Assembly (NCBI RefSeq): GCF_016765695.1
Contig: NZ_JAETGO010000002.1
Location: 1 to 35,662, forward strand
Origin: Sporosalibacterium faouarense
Lineage (GTDB): Bacteria; Bacillota; Clostridia; Tissierellales; VENL01
DNA length: 35,662 nt
Direction: 5' to 3'
The stretch's first letter is position 1, and each line of letters starts with the position of its first letter. Positions 7,883 to 16,472 of the stretch are shown here, in pieces. A program made the position numbers and the translations under genes. The notes beneath the pieces were generated by a model. It was not told the DNA's origin and searched no databases. It saw only the letters and a list, made by a program, of their open reading frames with translations.

Positions 7883-9547
7883 TTATAATGGTAATGGATC
7901 AAATCCAACATATATAAGAATTGCTACAAATACTGCAACAATTATTGCATATATAAAGGTAGGAATTGAGTTCCTCCTAATTAACTTACCTTCTGCTCCT
8001 ATAGCTCCAACTGTAGCACAGGCAGCAACAACGTTATTAACACAAATCATATTTCCTATAGCCCCTCCAATTACTTGTAAGGCTACGATCAGTACTTCTG
8101 ACATCCCTAGTATATTTGCTGTCTCAAACTGTAACGAAGAGAATAGGATATTAGATACAGTATTTGACCCTGACATAAATGCCCCAAGTATTCCTATAAA
8201 GGGAGCAAATATTGGATATACTGGACCAGATATACTAGCAGCAGCTTGAGCCATTTCAGTTAACATACTCTCTAGTCCTGAGCCATTTACTCCTGAGTTA
8301 AGCATCAACTGTACCATTGCAACTCCTGCAAATAATGCTATGGCTGCTCCACTAATCTGTTTGAATGTATTTCCCCATGCTGTTTTTATTTCTTTACCTT
8401 TCATTTTAAACATAAAATGGGTAAATAACGCTACCAGCATAAATGGTATAGTTCCTGGCAAGTACGCCCATTTAAGTGCATAATCCAAATTTTCTATTCC
8501 TAAAATATTTTTTATAGTTATAGTTTGAGCAGATAATATTGATTTTAATCCAAGGCTTGGAATTCTTGTTATAACTAATATTATTGCTATCAATAGGTAT
8601 GGTGTCCAAGCTTTAAATAAAGACATCTTAGCAGTTTTTACAGCTCCAGTATTCCCCATATCTACACTAGACTCCCAATCATCTGACCATTCTTCTTTAT
8701 TTGGAAAGTCCCATTTATCCTTCGGTACTAAAAATCCTTTCTTCGCTGCAATTATAACAATAGGTAATCCTATAAATGCTCCTACTAATGATGGTAACTC
8801 TGGTCCGAATATAACTGCCACTAAAATGAAAGGTACTACAAAAGCTAATCCAGCAAATATTGCAAATGGTGCAGCAGCTAATCCTGGTTTAATTGACTTT
8901 TCTTTTCCGAAGAATTTTGTCATCATACATATACCAAGAAGTGGTATTATAATTCCTGCTAAACCGTGACTTATTGCTATCCATTGTGTAAGACTCATTT
9001 GGAATGCTTCAGCACTAACGCCTGAAGAGCTAATATGATTGGCTATTGTACTCATAGTTCCAAAAATTGGAGTACCTACAGCTCCAAAGGATACAGATGT
9101 ACTATCAAATATTAAAGCTACCATAGCTGCTGCTAGTGGTGGAAACCCTAAACCTACTAACAGGGGCCCAGCTAGTGCAGCAGGTGTTCCAAATCCAGCT
9201 GCTCCTTCTATAAAAGCTCCAAACATCCATCCAATTATTATAGCTTGAATTCTTCTGTCTTTTGTTATTCCTCTAAATCCATTGTTAATAACAGACATTG
9301 CTCCTGATTCTTTCAATGTATTAAGAATTAAAATAGCTCCAAATATGATTATAAGAACATCGATTGCTTTAAATATTCCAAATACTGAATAAGACATCAC
9401 ATGGTGGAAATCCATTTTCCATATTCCCAATGCTACAAGAGCAGCAAGAACCCATGCAGTAGGTAGTGCCTTTTTAGCAGGCCAGTTAAACACTACCATT
9501 AGTACAATAGTTGCCAAGATTGGCAAAAATGCCATGAATGCAAACAC
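7883..9547 (-). CDS. Lactate permease (LctP/LldP family)
   Basis: This is a polytopic membrane protein, 554 aa, of the lactate permease family, which takes up lactate with protons. Family marks include [16 protein letters not shown] (about 110-125), [18 protein letters not shown] and the C-terminal [14 protein letters not shown] segment. The start is GTG at 9547, because AGGGGG lies 7 bases upstream of it; the next in-frame ATG (9535) would be 19 bases away. It is the last gene of the lactate operon. The equivalent gene in Acetobacterium woodii is called lctE. A 68-base gap with a hairpin separates it from the dehydrogenase gene. Confidence 0.95.
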   Translation of the reverse strand: MFAFMAFLPILATIVLMVVFNWPAKKALPTAWVLAALVALGIWKMDFHHVMSYSVFGIFKAIDVLIIIFGAILILNTLKESGAMSVINNGFRGITKDRRIQAIIIGWMFGAFIEGAAGFGTPAALAGPLLVGLGFPPLAAAMVALIFDSTSVSFGAVGTPIFGTMSTIANHISSSGVSAEAFQMSLTQWIAISHGLAGIIIPLLGICMMTKFFGKEKSIKPGLAAAPFAIFAGLAFVVPFILVAVIFGPELPSLVGAFIGLPIVIIAAKKGFLVPKDKWDFPNKEEWSDDWESSVDMGNTGAVKTAKMSLFKAWTPYLLIAIILVITRIPSLGLKSILSAQTITIKNILGIENLDYALKWAYLPGTIPFMLVALFTHFMFKMKGKEIKTAWGNTFKQISGAAIALFAGVAMVQLMLNSGVNGSGLESMLTEMAQAAASISGPVYPIFAPFIGILGAFMSGSNTVSNILFSSLQFETANILGMSEVLIVALQVIGGAIGNMICVNNVVAACATVGAIGAEGKLIRRNSIPTFIYAIIVAVFVAILIYVGFDPLPL

Positions 9548-9577
9548 TTAAATTCCCCCTTAATATTTTTTGTGTAT

Positions 9578-9612
9578 AATCACATTAATTCTTTAAATAT
9601 TTTAATGTGATT
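9578..9612 (-). other. Intercistronic hairpin between dehydrogenase and permease genes
   Basis: Eleven-base perfect arms (AATCACATTAA and complement) enclose a 13-base loop. The minus-strand transcript has no U-run after it, so it is more likely an mRNA processing or stability element, or a weak attenuator, than a terminator. Confidence 0.55.
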
Positions 9613-9615
9613 TAT

Positions 9616-11010
9616 CTAACAAACCTTACCTGGATTTAATATTCCTTTTGGATCAAAGGATAGTTTTATATTTTTTAGTAATTCCATACCAAAGCTACCC
9701 ATTGATTCTTGAAGATAAGGTTTTTTAGCATACCCAATACCGTGTTCACCTGAAACTTTTCCCCCTAGTTCATTAGCTTTACTATACATAGCCTTGAAAA
9801 CATCGGCTAGTTTTTTCTCCCAAACTTCTTCTGATAAATCATCCTTTAACACATAGATGTGTAAATTTCCATCTCCTGCATGACCAAAACTTTTAATTCG
9901 AATATCAAACTCTTTTTGAAGCTCATTAGAGAATTTAACAAACTCTGCAACTCTATTTCTTGGAACAACAACATCACATTCATCCATCTCTGTAGTTGAT
10001 GCTTTTATTGCCTCTAAGAACGCACCTCTGGCAGACCAAATTGAGTCTTGTCTTTCTTGTGTATTGGAAATAAGCACATCTAGAGCTCCTGCATCTAAGC
10101 AAATATGAGCAACTTTTTCATATACTTGTTCTATCTCTTCTTTACTATTACCATCAAATGTAAGCAGCAAATAAGCATCCGATGAATTGTCTGGGAATTT
10201 CTTACCTAAAAACTCTTCTGAAGCTAATATTACATCCTTTACCATATATTCTATAGCCGTAGGAATAACCTTAGATTTAATTATCTTTGGAACTGTCTCA
10301 ATCGCCATCTCTAGATTAGGAAATGGTATTAGTAAACTTATAGCTTTTTTAGGCAATGGCAATAACTTTAAAACTGCTTTAGTTACTATTCCTAAGGTAC
10401 CTTCTGAACCTACCATTAAATCCTTTAAACTATAGCCAGAACTATTTTTAACTACCTTACCACCGATTTCCATTATTTCTCCATTGGATAGAACCACTTC
10501 TAATCCTCTAACGAAGTCTCTAGTCACTCCGTATTTTACTGCCCTCATACCACCAGCATTTGTATTGATGTTTCCACCTATTGTTGCACTTTTTTCTCCT
10601 GGATCTGGTGGATAGAATAAGTCTCTATCCTCAACGAATTTAGATATTTCCATCAATAGAACTCCAGGTTCAACAGTCAATGTTAAATTTTCTTCATCTA
10701 TTTCTAAAATTTCATTCATTTTACTCATATCTAGCATTATTCCACCATGTAAAGATACAGATCCTCCTACTAGCCCAGTACCTTGTCCTCTAGGTGTAAC
10801 AGGAATATTATTATCATAAGCATATTTCATAATCTTTGATACTTCTTCTGTATTTTTGGCTTGAACAAGCACTTCTGGATATTTATGAATTCCTGCAAGC
10901 TCATCGTGGCTATAATCTTCATTTATTTCATTTTCAATAAAAACCCTGTCTTGTTCACAAACGGATATAAGATAATCTATGTCATTTTTATCAACTTTTT
11001 TGAAATCCAT
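9616..11010 (-). CDS. FAD-linked lactate dehydrogenase, LctD type
   Basis: This is a GlcD-family flavoprotein, 464 aa, that oxidises lactate to pyruvate. The N-terminal FAD-binding domain shows [14 protein letters not shown] (about 72-85), [17 protein letters not shown] and [17 protein letters not shown]. The C-terminal domain shows [13 protein letters not shown] and [11 protein letters not shown]. In A. woodii, LctD with the Etf subunits LctB and LctC oxidises lactate with NAD+ while consuming reduced ferredoxin (electron confurcation). The same three genes are contiguous here, so the same reaction is inferred. The AGGGGGG ribosome site lies just before the upstream gene's stop, 14 bases from the ATG region, so translation is probably coupled. 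Confidence 0.94.
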   Translation of the reverse strand: MDFKKVDKNDIDYLISVCEQDRVFIENEINEDYSHDELAGIHKYPEVLVQAKNTEEVSKIMKYAYDNNIPVTPRGQGTGLVGGSVSLHGGIMLDMSKMNEILEIDEENLTLTVEPGVLLMEISKFVEDRDLFYPPDPGEKSATIGGNINTNAGGMRAVKYGVTRDFVRGLEVVLSNGEIMEIGGKVVKNSSGYSLKDLMVGSEGTLGIVTKAVLKLLPLPKKAISLLIPFPNLEMAIETVPKIIKSKVIPTAIEYMVKDVILASEEFLGKKFPDNSSDAYLLLTFDGNSKEEIEQVYEKVAHICLDAGALDVLISNTQERQDSIWSARGAFLEAIKASTTEMDECDVVVPRNRVAEFVKFSNELQKEFDIRIKSFGHAGDGNLHIYVLKDDLSEEVWEKKLADVFKAMYSKANELGGKVSGEHGIGYAKKPYLQESMGSFGMELLKNIKLSFDPKGILNPGKVC

Positions 11011-11024
11011 TATAGTCCCCCCTT

Positions 11025-12245
11025 TTAATTTTTAGCTGCTGCTATTAATTCATCTACACACAATTCTTGACTTTTTATACTATTTATCAATTTAGGTATA
11101 ACTTCATATATATCACCAATAATCCCATAATGAGCTACATTGAATATTGATGCACTTTCATCTGTATTAATAGCTACAATACAGTCAGAATTATTCATTC
11201 CTGCAACAAACTGAACTGATCCAGATACACCACAGGTTATTATTAGCTTAGGCTTTACAGTTCTACCACTTAAGCCTATCTGCTTACGAGGGTCAGCCCA
11301 TCCTGCTTCTATAAGTGGTCGTGTTGTTGCTACATGAGCATTTAGTAATCCAGCTAGCTCATGAATCATTTTTAAATCATCTTCCTTTTTGATTGCTCTA
11401 CCTGCAACAACTATAACTTCTGCATCCTCTATACTAACTTCCTTTTCTTTCTTCTTAACATCTAGTACTGCAATATTTGAAGCTAATTTGTCTTTATCAA
11501 TATCACATGATGTTATTTTTCCAGTCATTTCGTCAGTTCTTTCAGGTGCTGAGAAAATTTTATATCTCACTGTTGCAAACTGAGGTCTATGATTCGGTGT
11601 GAAAATATGAGCCATAATGTTTCCACCAAAAGCTGGTCTTATCTGATCTAAATCAGTATTTTCTTGAACATCAAGAATAGTACAATCAGCAGTTAATCCT
11701 GTTCTAAATCTAGCCGCTGTTCTTGGTGCAAGAGATCTACCTATAGTTGTTCCGCCAACTAAAACGATACTTGGCATTTGATTGTTAATAAAATCTTCAA
11801 ATACAGCTGTATATGGCTCAACTCTAAAATACTCTAGCTCATCAGCTTCATATACAAATACTTCATCTACACCATAGTGCAGTAATTCATTTGCCTTTTC
11901 CTTAATATCTTTACCCATGAATAGACAATATACTGGATGATTAATCTTGGCAGCAAGTTCCTTAGCTTTGCCTATCAGCTCATAGGTTACAGGATGTATT
12001 TCACCTTCAAGATGATCAACATAAACTGCTATACCCTTCCATTTATCTTTGTCTATTTCTTCTACTTTATCTTCAATAAATTCAAAAGCACCTTCTGGTC
12101 CATTTTTCACACATATCTTACACATTTTACAGGCTGCGTTTATTGATAGACTTCCATTTGTATAGTCAATAGCATCAAAGGGACAAATCTTTCTAACTTC
12201 TTCTGGATTTTGTACCTTATCTTGATGAATTATTATCTTAGACAT
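11025..12245 (-). CDS. Electron transfer flavoprotein alpha subunit with ferredoxin domain (LctC)
   Basis: This protein, 406 aa, is longer than plain EtfA because of an N-terminal cluster-binding region. Cys21 (CPFDAI) and Cys39, Cys42 and Cys45 (CKMCKIC) could ligate one [4Fe-4S] cluster. The Etf alpha/beta domain follows from about residue 70. The C-terminal FAD domain has [20 protein letters not shown], the GLSGRTVKP motif and GVSGSVQF. It should relay electrons between the lactate flavoenzyme, NAD and ferredoxin in the cytoplasm. It is preceded by GGGGGG that overlaps the EtfB stop. Confidence 0.94.
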   Translation of the reverse strand: MSKIIIHQDKVQNPEEVRKICPFDAIDYTNGSLSINAACKMCKICVKNGPEGAFEFIEDKVEEIDKDKWKGIAVYVDHLEGEIHPVTYELIGKAKELAAKINHPVYCLFMGKDIKEKANELLHYGVDEVFVYEADELEYFRVEPYTAVFEDFINNQMPSIVLVGGTTIGRSLAPRTAARFRTGLTADCTILDVQENTDLDQIRPAFGGNIMAHIFTPNHRPQFATVRYKIFSAPERTDEMTGKITSCDIDKDKLASNIAVLDVKKKEKEVSIEDAEVIVVAGRAIKKEDDLKMIHELAGLLNAHVATTRPLIEAGWADPRKQIGLSGRTVKPKLIITCGVSGSVQFVAGMNNSDCIVAINTDESASIFNVAHYGIIGDIYEVIPKLINSIKSQELCVDELIAAAKN

Positions 12246-12255
12246 AATATCCCCC

Positions 12256-13044
12256 CTATATAAACTTCAATTCTTTTAGTTTTCCGAATAGCTTTTCACC
12301 TAGTTCATCTCCACTACCTTTCCAAATCTCATGATCTGAATTGGCTTCAGGTGGAAATACTCTCTTTACCTGAGTAGGCGATCCATTTAAACCATACTTT
12401 TTCTCATTGTTATCCTCTAAATCTGCTAGTCCATAGAAAGGAATTTCCCTATCCTTTGTAGCAATTTTCTTCTTAAAGGATGGAAGCCTAGGCTGATAAA
12501 TATCTTTATCTACAGTTATCAAGCATGGTAGATTAACTTCAACTACCTCTATCGTATAAGGCATATCCATTTCTACAACAACTGAGTCTTTTTTAATTTC
12601 CATTATCTTTTTAACATTTGCTACATGGGGTATTTTTAAAAATTCTGCCATTTCTGGTCCAACTTGAGCAGTATCTCCATCAGTAGTCATTTTCCCACAT
12701 ATAATTAAATCTGGTGATCCTAGTTTTTTAATTCCTTGTGACAAAGTATAAGCAGTGGCTAAAACATCTGCTCCTGCAAACTTCCTATCGGAGAAAAGTG
12801 CTCCCCTATCTGCACCCATCATATAAGATTCTTTTATGATTTCTGATGCTTGTGGAGGTCCCATACTTAAAACAGTAACTTCTCCACCTTTATCTTCTTT
12901 AATTCTTAGTGCAGACTCTAAAGCGAAAAGATCATAAGGATTCATTTTAGAATCAATACCCTCTCTTTTAAGAACTCCAGTTTTTTCATCAACTTCAACC
13001 TCTGTAGTTCCTGGAACCTGCTTAATACAAACAAATATTTCCAT
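12256..13044 (-). CDS. Electron transfer flavoprotein beta subunit (LctB)
   Basis: This EtfB protein, 262 aa, is about the usual length. It has the N-terminal [20 protein letters not shown] (about 35-44) and a [17 protein letters not shown] loop. In bifurcating Etfs this loop region binds the bifurcating FAD in place of AMP. An AAGGGGG ribosome site lies 7 bases before the ATG. An operator-like sequence sits directly upstream of that site, so this gene may have extra regulation within the operon. Confidence 0.94.
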   Translation of the reverse strand: MEIFVCIKQVPGTTEVEVDEKTGVLKREGIDSKMNPYDLFALESALRIKEDKGGEVTVLSMGPPQASEIIKESYMMGADRGALFSDRKFAGADVLATAYTLSQGIKKLGSPDLIICGKMTTDGDTAQVGPEMAEFLKIPHVANVKKIMEIKKDSVVVEMDMPYTIEVVEVNLPCLITVDKDIYQPRLPSFKKKIATKDREIPFYGLADLEDNNEKKYGLNGSPTQVKRVFPPEANSDHEIWKGSGDELGEKLFGKLKELKFI

Positions 13045-13060
13045 TCAATTAACCCCCTTT

Positions 13061-13079
13061 TGGTATTATGGTAAGACCA
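13061..13079. promoter_or_regulatory. Operator-like site between larA and etfB
   Basis: It matches the central 19 bases of the dyad at 14406-14428 except for one base. It contains TGGTAAGACCA (13069-13079), which fits the TNGTNNNACNA pattern known for FadR-type regulators such as LldR. It lies a few bases upstream of the etfB ribosome site. I could not find a convincing promoter next to it. Confidence 0.55.
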
Positions 13080-13101
13080 TATTTCCTTAATATACATTTT
13101 A

Positions 13102-14382
13102 TTATTTCACTATAACTGAAACACCATCAGGTATTACAGCTACCTTGGCATCATTTCCTTGAATCTCAAATGCCATTCTTAATGCTTCATCCATTGTATA
13201 AGCATGCTTCATATGCATTGATGTTATCATGCTAGAATCACACATATCAGTTACCAATATAACTGTATGCTTACTTAAAATTCTCGCTAAAATCTGGAAT
13301 TCCCATTGATCAGGTAATGTTTCATTTCTTGGTACCTTTAAAACCTTCTCGATAACAGCATTGGGACAACTAGCTTTTGCCATGTTCTCATAGAAAGATT
13401 CTCCACCATGTCCATCATTACAAGCTGATGCAATAATTATTATTCCTGACTCCTTACATGTGGCTTCGGCTGCTGTCATTCCCTTTACCGATTGATATAT
13501 ATTTTGATCAAGGGGATATCCACCATTAGATGTTATTACTATATCAGCCTCCTTTTTCTCTACTTTTGAAAGTTCTAGTAAGAATTCACACCCAGCTCTA
13601 TGGGCTTTTTCTCCATCTCCTGCAAAAGCATTTATTATTTCTTTTTCAGCATTAATAACCACATTTAATATAAATGCTAGATTTGCTTTTTTAGCTGCAT
13701 ATAACATGTCTAAATGTATTGGATTCTTCTCTAAGATTCCTGTTCTTGCATTTTTACTACTAATAAATTCTGAGCAATGATTTGCTAAAACAGTTTCAGC
13801 TCCAGCGATGCCAGGTAATACACTTTTCCTTCCCCCAGAGAATCCAGCAAAAAAGTGTGGTTCAATAAATCCTTCTGCAATTAACAGTTCAGTTTCCATG
13901 GCTAGTTTATTTAACCATAGCTCCCCACCAGAAGGTAAGATTCCAACGTACTCCAAGCTACTATTATCTTTGGAGTCGTGAACAACTATTTCCTCATTCT
14001 CAACTATCTCCTTACCAAATTTCTCTATCATTTCTTCATGAGTTGTTGCTCTATGAAATCCTGTCGCTATGAGTATCTTAATTTCTATACTAGGATTGGC
14101 TTGCCTGATTTTTCTTAACAAGATTGGTAACGTAATTTTACTTGGAACTGGTCTTGTATGATCACTGGTTATAATAACCATGTTATCTTTGTCCTTTACA
14201 AGTTCTTCTAAATTTGAACTTCCAATTGGATTTTCCAACGCTTTGTAAACGATTTCCTCTTGATCAACATCTGGTTGATATTCATTTACTTTAGACTCTA
14301 ATACACCTAACAGATTATTTTTAGGTACATTAAGCTCTAAAAAAGACTTAGAATAAGGTATCTTGATACTTCCCATTTCCAC
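13102..14382 (-). CDS. Nickel-dependent lactate racemase
   Basis: LarA, 426 aa, interconverts D- and L-lactate using a nickel-pincer nucleotide cofactor. Residues matching the Lactobacillus plantarum enzyme are shifted by two: His110 (GFHRATT), His176 (EPHFFAG), Lys186 (GGRKSV, the residue that binds the cofactor covalently) and His202 (ANHC). DHTRP at 74-78 is also conserved. The start is GTG at 14382, 6 bases after AGGGGGG; the ATG two codons later is the alternative. It leads the lactate operon, so the cell can use both isomers with one dehydrogenase. The cofactor-building genes larB, larC and larE are not in the window. Confidence 0.93.
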   Translation of the reverse strand: MEMGSIKIPYSKSFLELNVPKNNLLGVLESKVNEYQPDVDQEEIVYKALENPIGSSNLEELVKDKDNMVIITSDHTRPVPSKITLPILLRKIRQANPSIEIKILIATGFHRATTHEEMIEKFGKEIVENEEIVVHDSKDNSSLEYVGILPSGGELWLNKLAMETELLIAEGFIEPHFFAGFSGGRKSVLPGIAGAETVLANHCSEFISSKNARTGILEKNPIHLDMLYAAKKANLAFILNVVINAEKEIINAFAGDGEKAHRAGCEFLLELSKVEKKEADIVITSNGGYPLDQNIYQSVKGMTAAEATCKESGIIIIASACNDGHGGESFYENMAKASCPNAVIEKVLKVPRNETLPDQWEFQILARILSKHTVILVTDMCDSSMITSMHMKHAYTMDEALRMAFEIQGNDAKVAVIPDGVSVIVK

Positions 14383-14405
14383 AACATTCCCCCCTAATAC
14401 TTATT

Positions 14406-14428
14406 ATTGGTATTATGGTAATACCAAT
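14406..14428. promoter_or_regulatory. Palindromic lct operator
   Basis: Perfect 10-base arms (ATTGGTATTA and complement) flank a TGG centre, about 25 bases upstream of larA. It contains TGGTAATACCA (14416-14426), the exact reverse complement of the site at 14478-14488. It is probably bound by the GntR regulator encoded just upstream. Confidence 0.7.
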
Positions 14429-14477
14429 TAAATTTCGTTCAAGCTTCAATAGCTTATGCTGTATGCTATTGGTAAAT

Positions 14478-14509
14478 TGGTATTACCACCTTACCTTGAT
14501 GTTATAATA
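14478..14509 (-). promoter_or_regulatory. Lct operon promoter region and operator
   Basis: TGGTATTACCA (14478-14488) fits TNGTNNNACNA exactly. Just upstream on the minus strand lie overlapping -10 candidates TATTAT and TATAAC (14509-14501). The -35 is weak (TTTTAT or TTGCAA with imperfect spacing). An operator just downstream of the start point would suit a repressor. Confidence 0.5.
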
Positions 14510-14571
14510 GTTTTCAGAATATTGCAATAAAAGTTTATTTTTTAACAAAGATTTTGACAAAGATGTTATAC

Positions 14572-14604
14572 AAATAAAAAACTGCCACGTATCTCAGTGA
14601 CAGT
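14572..14604 (-). terminator. Terminator after the lct regulator gene
   Basis: The minus strand reads ACTGTCAC, an 8-base loop, GTGGCAGT (one G-U pair), then TTTTTTATTTG. It separates the regulator from the operon it probably controls. The rest of the 14429-14735 gap holds only the operon promoter region. Confidence 0.82.
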
Positions 14605-14735
14605 AATTTGACGACTTTTTCTTAAATTGTTAAATATAAAGTTTTTCAATAAATATAATTACTCTTATCTAGAAAACCATTAAAAACTCTTATTTTTTGT
14701 TCTTGTTATATAATTGTCATAAGTAGAGCATTTCA

Positions 14736-15431
14736 TTATTTCTCAGCAAGATGTTCAAAAATCAACTCTAAGTGAGTTCTCATTGCATCAGAAGCTTTAA
14801 TAGGATCATTAGCTATAATAGCATTACAAATATTTTCATGATGTCTAATTAATAAGTCTTCATCATCGATTGCAGTTAGAATTTTTTCCCTTGCGTATAC
14901 TATAAATGACTCCATTAACATAGATATACCATTTAATAAACTAACCATAAAGTAATTACCTGATATTTGAGCTATTTTGTAATGAAGAAGAGTATCATAT
15001 TTAGCTCGGTCTTTTTCATTATCAGAGTTCTTCATATTATCAAGTAAGTTTTTTAGTTCTTTTTCATCTTTCTGTGTGATTCTTTTAGCTGCTAAATAAG
15101 CAGAGCCAATCTCAATTGTGGTTCTAAGCTCTAAAATATCCTCTCTCTTATCCTTATTTAACATAAACATAACAGTCAATGGCTGAAAAAATCCTTCTTC
15201 GACTTTCTCCTTAATAAATGTTCCTTCTCCTTGCCTACTTTCAATAAGCCCAGATATTTCAAGAGATCTTAAAGCTTCTCTAATAGATGTCCTACTAACC
15301 CCTAATTGACTTGCTAATTCTCTTTCCGATGGGAGTTTATCACCTTTTCCTAATCTATCCTCTAATACTAGAGTCTGTATTTGCTCAATGACATGTTCAT
15401 AAACCCTTTTATTTTTAATTGGAGTAAACAT
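14736..15431 (-). CDS. GntR/FadR-family regulator of lactate use
   Basis: This protein is 231 aa. An N-terminal winged helix (about 8-72, with LPSERELASQLGVSRTSIRE) is followed by an FCD ligand domain with His residues in LLHYKIA, IRHHENI and MRTHLEL, the usual metal/ligand pocket of this family. Homologues such as LldR and LctA respond to lactate. It is encoded on the same strand directly before the lct operon but has its own terminator. Three operator-like sites in the operon are its likely targets. Lactate as effector is inference. Confidence 0.88.
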   Translation of the reverse strand: MFTPIKNKRVYEHVIEQIQTLVLEDRLGKGDKLPSERELASQLGVSRTSIREALRSLEISGLIESRQGEGTFIKEKVEEGFFQPLTVMFMLNKDKREDILELRTTIEIGSAYLAAKRITQKDEKELKNLLDNMKNSDNEKDRAKYDTLLHYKIAQISGNYFMVSLLNGISMLMESFIVYAREKILTAIDDEDLLIRHHENICNAIIANDPIKASDAMRTHLELIFEHLAEK

Positions 15432-15529
15432 ATTTTATTTCCTTTCTATGTAATTTCCTATATTATCATGCTATAGTATGAAGTATTGCCTACATTTTGG
15501 ATATTTAAAATTTCACCTGATATAACACT

Positions 15530-15558
15530 ATTTTATCATAATTTACGCTATATATTAA
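15530..15558 (-). promoter_or_regulatory. Possible promoter of the lct regulator gene
   Basis: On the minus strand, TTAATA (15558-15553) and TAAAAT (15535-15530) are 17 bases apart. This gives a leader of about 90 bases. The -35 matches consensus at four positions. Nothing else is seen in the 15432-15694 gap. Confidence 0.4.
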
Positions 15559-15694
15559 CATACTATATCAAATATGAAAAAATTTATTTTGAAATCAATA
15601 TAGTTTTTTATAAAATTATATATCTTTAGTGACAAATGAATCGTTAAATATATATCAATCTATCCCTATAAGTAGTATACAATATAATCTATAT

Positions 15695-15740
15695 AAAAAA
15701 AAGAGTCAATTCAAAGTAGATTCTACTTTAAATTGACTCT
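15695..15740 (-). terminator. Terminator after glyoxalase gene
   Basis: A 19-bp stem (left arm 15702-15720, right arm 15722-15740) has one G-U pair on the minus strand. It is followed there by eight T residues. Confidence 0.9.
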
Positions 15741-15775
15741 CTATTGTTTAACAATATATACCTAAACAAGTCACC

Positions 15776-16159
15776 TTATTTTTGTCTTATAACTTCTACT
15801 TCATATCCATCTGGATCAGTTACAAAATAGTACCTTGGTGGACTTCCAGGCAAGCCCATCAATTCAGTAACTTTATATCCCATTTCTCTATGTCTTTTAT
15901 GTGACTTTTCCAAATCATCTGCAGCAACCGCTATATGACTAAAACCATTACCTATTTCATATGGTTTGTCTGGGTTATAATTATAGGTTAACTCTAATTC
16001 ATAATAGCCCGATTCATCGGTTAGGTATACTAGAGTGAATTCATGTTCTGGAAATTCCTTTCTTGAGCTTTCTTTTAATCCTAATGCTTCTTTGTAGAAT
16101 TGCAGAGATTTTTCTAAATTCATTACTCTTATACATGTATGTAGCATTTTGTACTTCAT
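15776..16159 (-). CDS. Glyoxalase I (lactoylglutathione lyase), VOC family
   Basis: This VOC-fold metalloenzyme, 127 aa, matches the length of short bacterial GlxI. Metal ligands align with E. coli GloA: His7 (LHTCIRV), Glu56 (LELTYN), His75 (FSHIAVA) and Glu122 (YEVEVI). DPDGYE near the end is typical. It converts a thiol-methylglyoxal adduct to a lactoyl thioester, whose hydrolysis gives D-lactate. It adjoins the lactate operon with its racemase, but has a separate terminator. AAGGAGTGATG precedes the ATG. The thiol cofactor is unknown. Confidence 0.9.
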   Translation of the reverse strand: MKYKMLHTCIRVMNLEKSLQFYKEALGLKESSRKEFPEHEFTLVYLTDESGYYELELTYNYNPDKPYEIGNGFSHIAVAADDLEKSHKRHREMGYKVTELMGLPGSPPRYYFVTDPDGYEVEVIRQK

Positions 16160-16191
16160 AAAATCATCACTCCTTTAATCATCTTTTCTAT

Positions 16192-16219
16192 ATTTTATCA
16201 TAATAATTATATACTCCAA
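16192..16219 (-). promoter_or_regulatory. Possible promoter of glyoxalase gene
   Basis: On the minus strand, TTGGAG (16219-16214) and TAAAAT (16197-16192) are 16 bases apart. It lies about 35 bases upstream of the start codon. Confidence 0.35.
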
Positions 16220-16472
16220 TATGAATATTTTCTTAAGACTTTATTTTTATAGGACTAAGTTATCATTTTTAATATTTCTTATTTTAATACTCCTTGTCTT
16301 CAAATAAGTTTTTAGCCTTATCTGAAACAATGAAAAACAATTTTCCAGTATAAATAATTAGTAATTTAGGAAATTATTATAAAGGAGATGAAATTTGTTT
16401 TATAGAATTATATAAATAGCTTTTCATATAATATTTATAGACAAATAAAATCTTTAGAAAAGAGGTGTCTGT
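16220..16472 (+). other. Upstream region of the M23 peptidase gene
   Basis: A TATAAT box lies at 16427-16432 with no good -35. No gene is seen. AAAGGAGATG at 16381-16390 resembles a ribosome site but is followed only by a few codons and a stop. Confidence 0.35.

Noticed and set aside
15541-15700. CRISPR-like or other repeats in AT-rich gaps
   Set aside because: Only simple A/T-rich similarity is present; there is no regular repeat-spacer structure here or elsewhere in the window.
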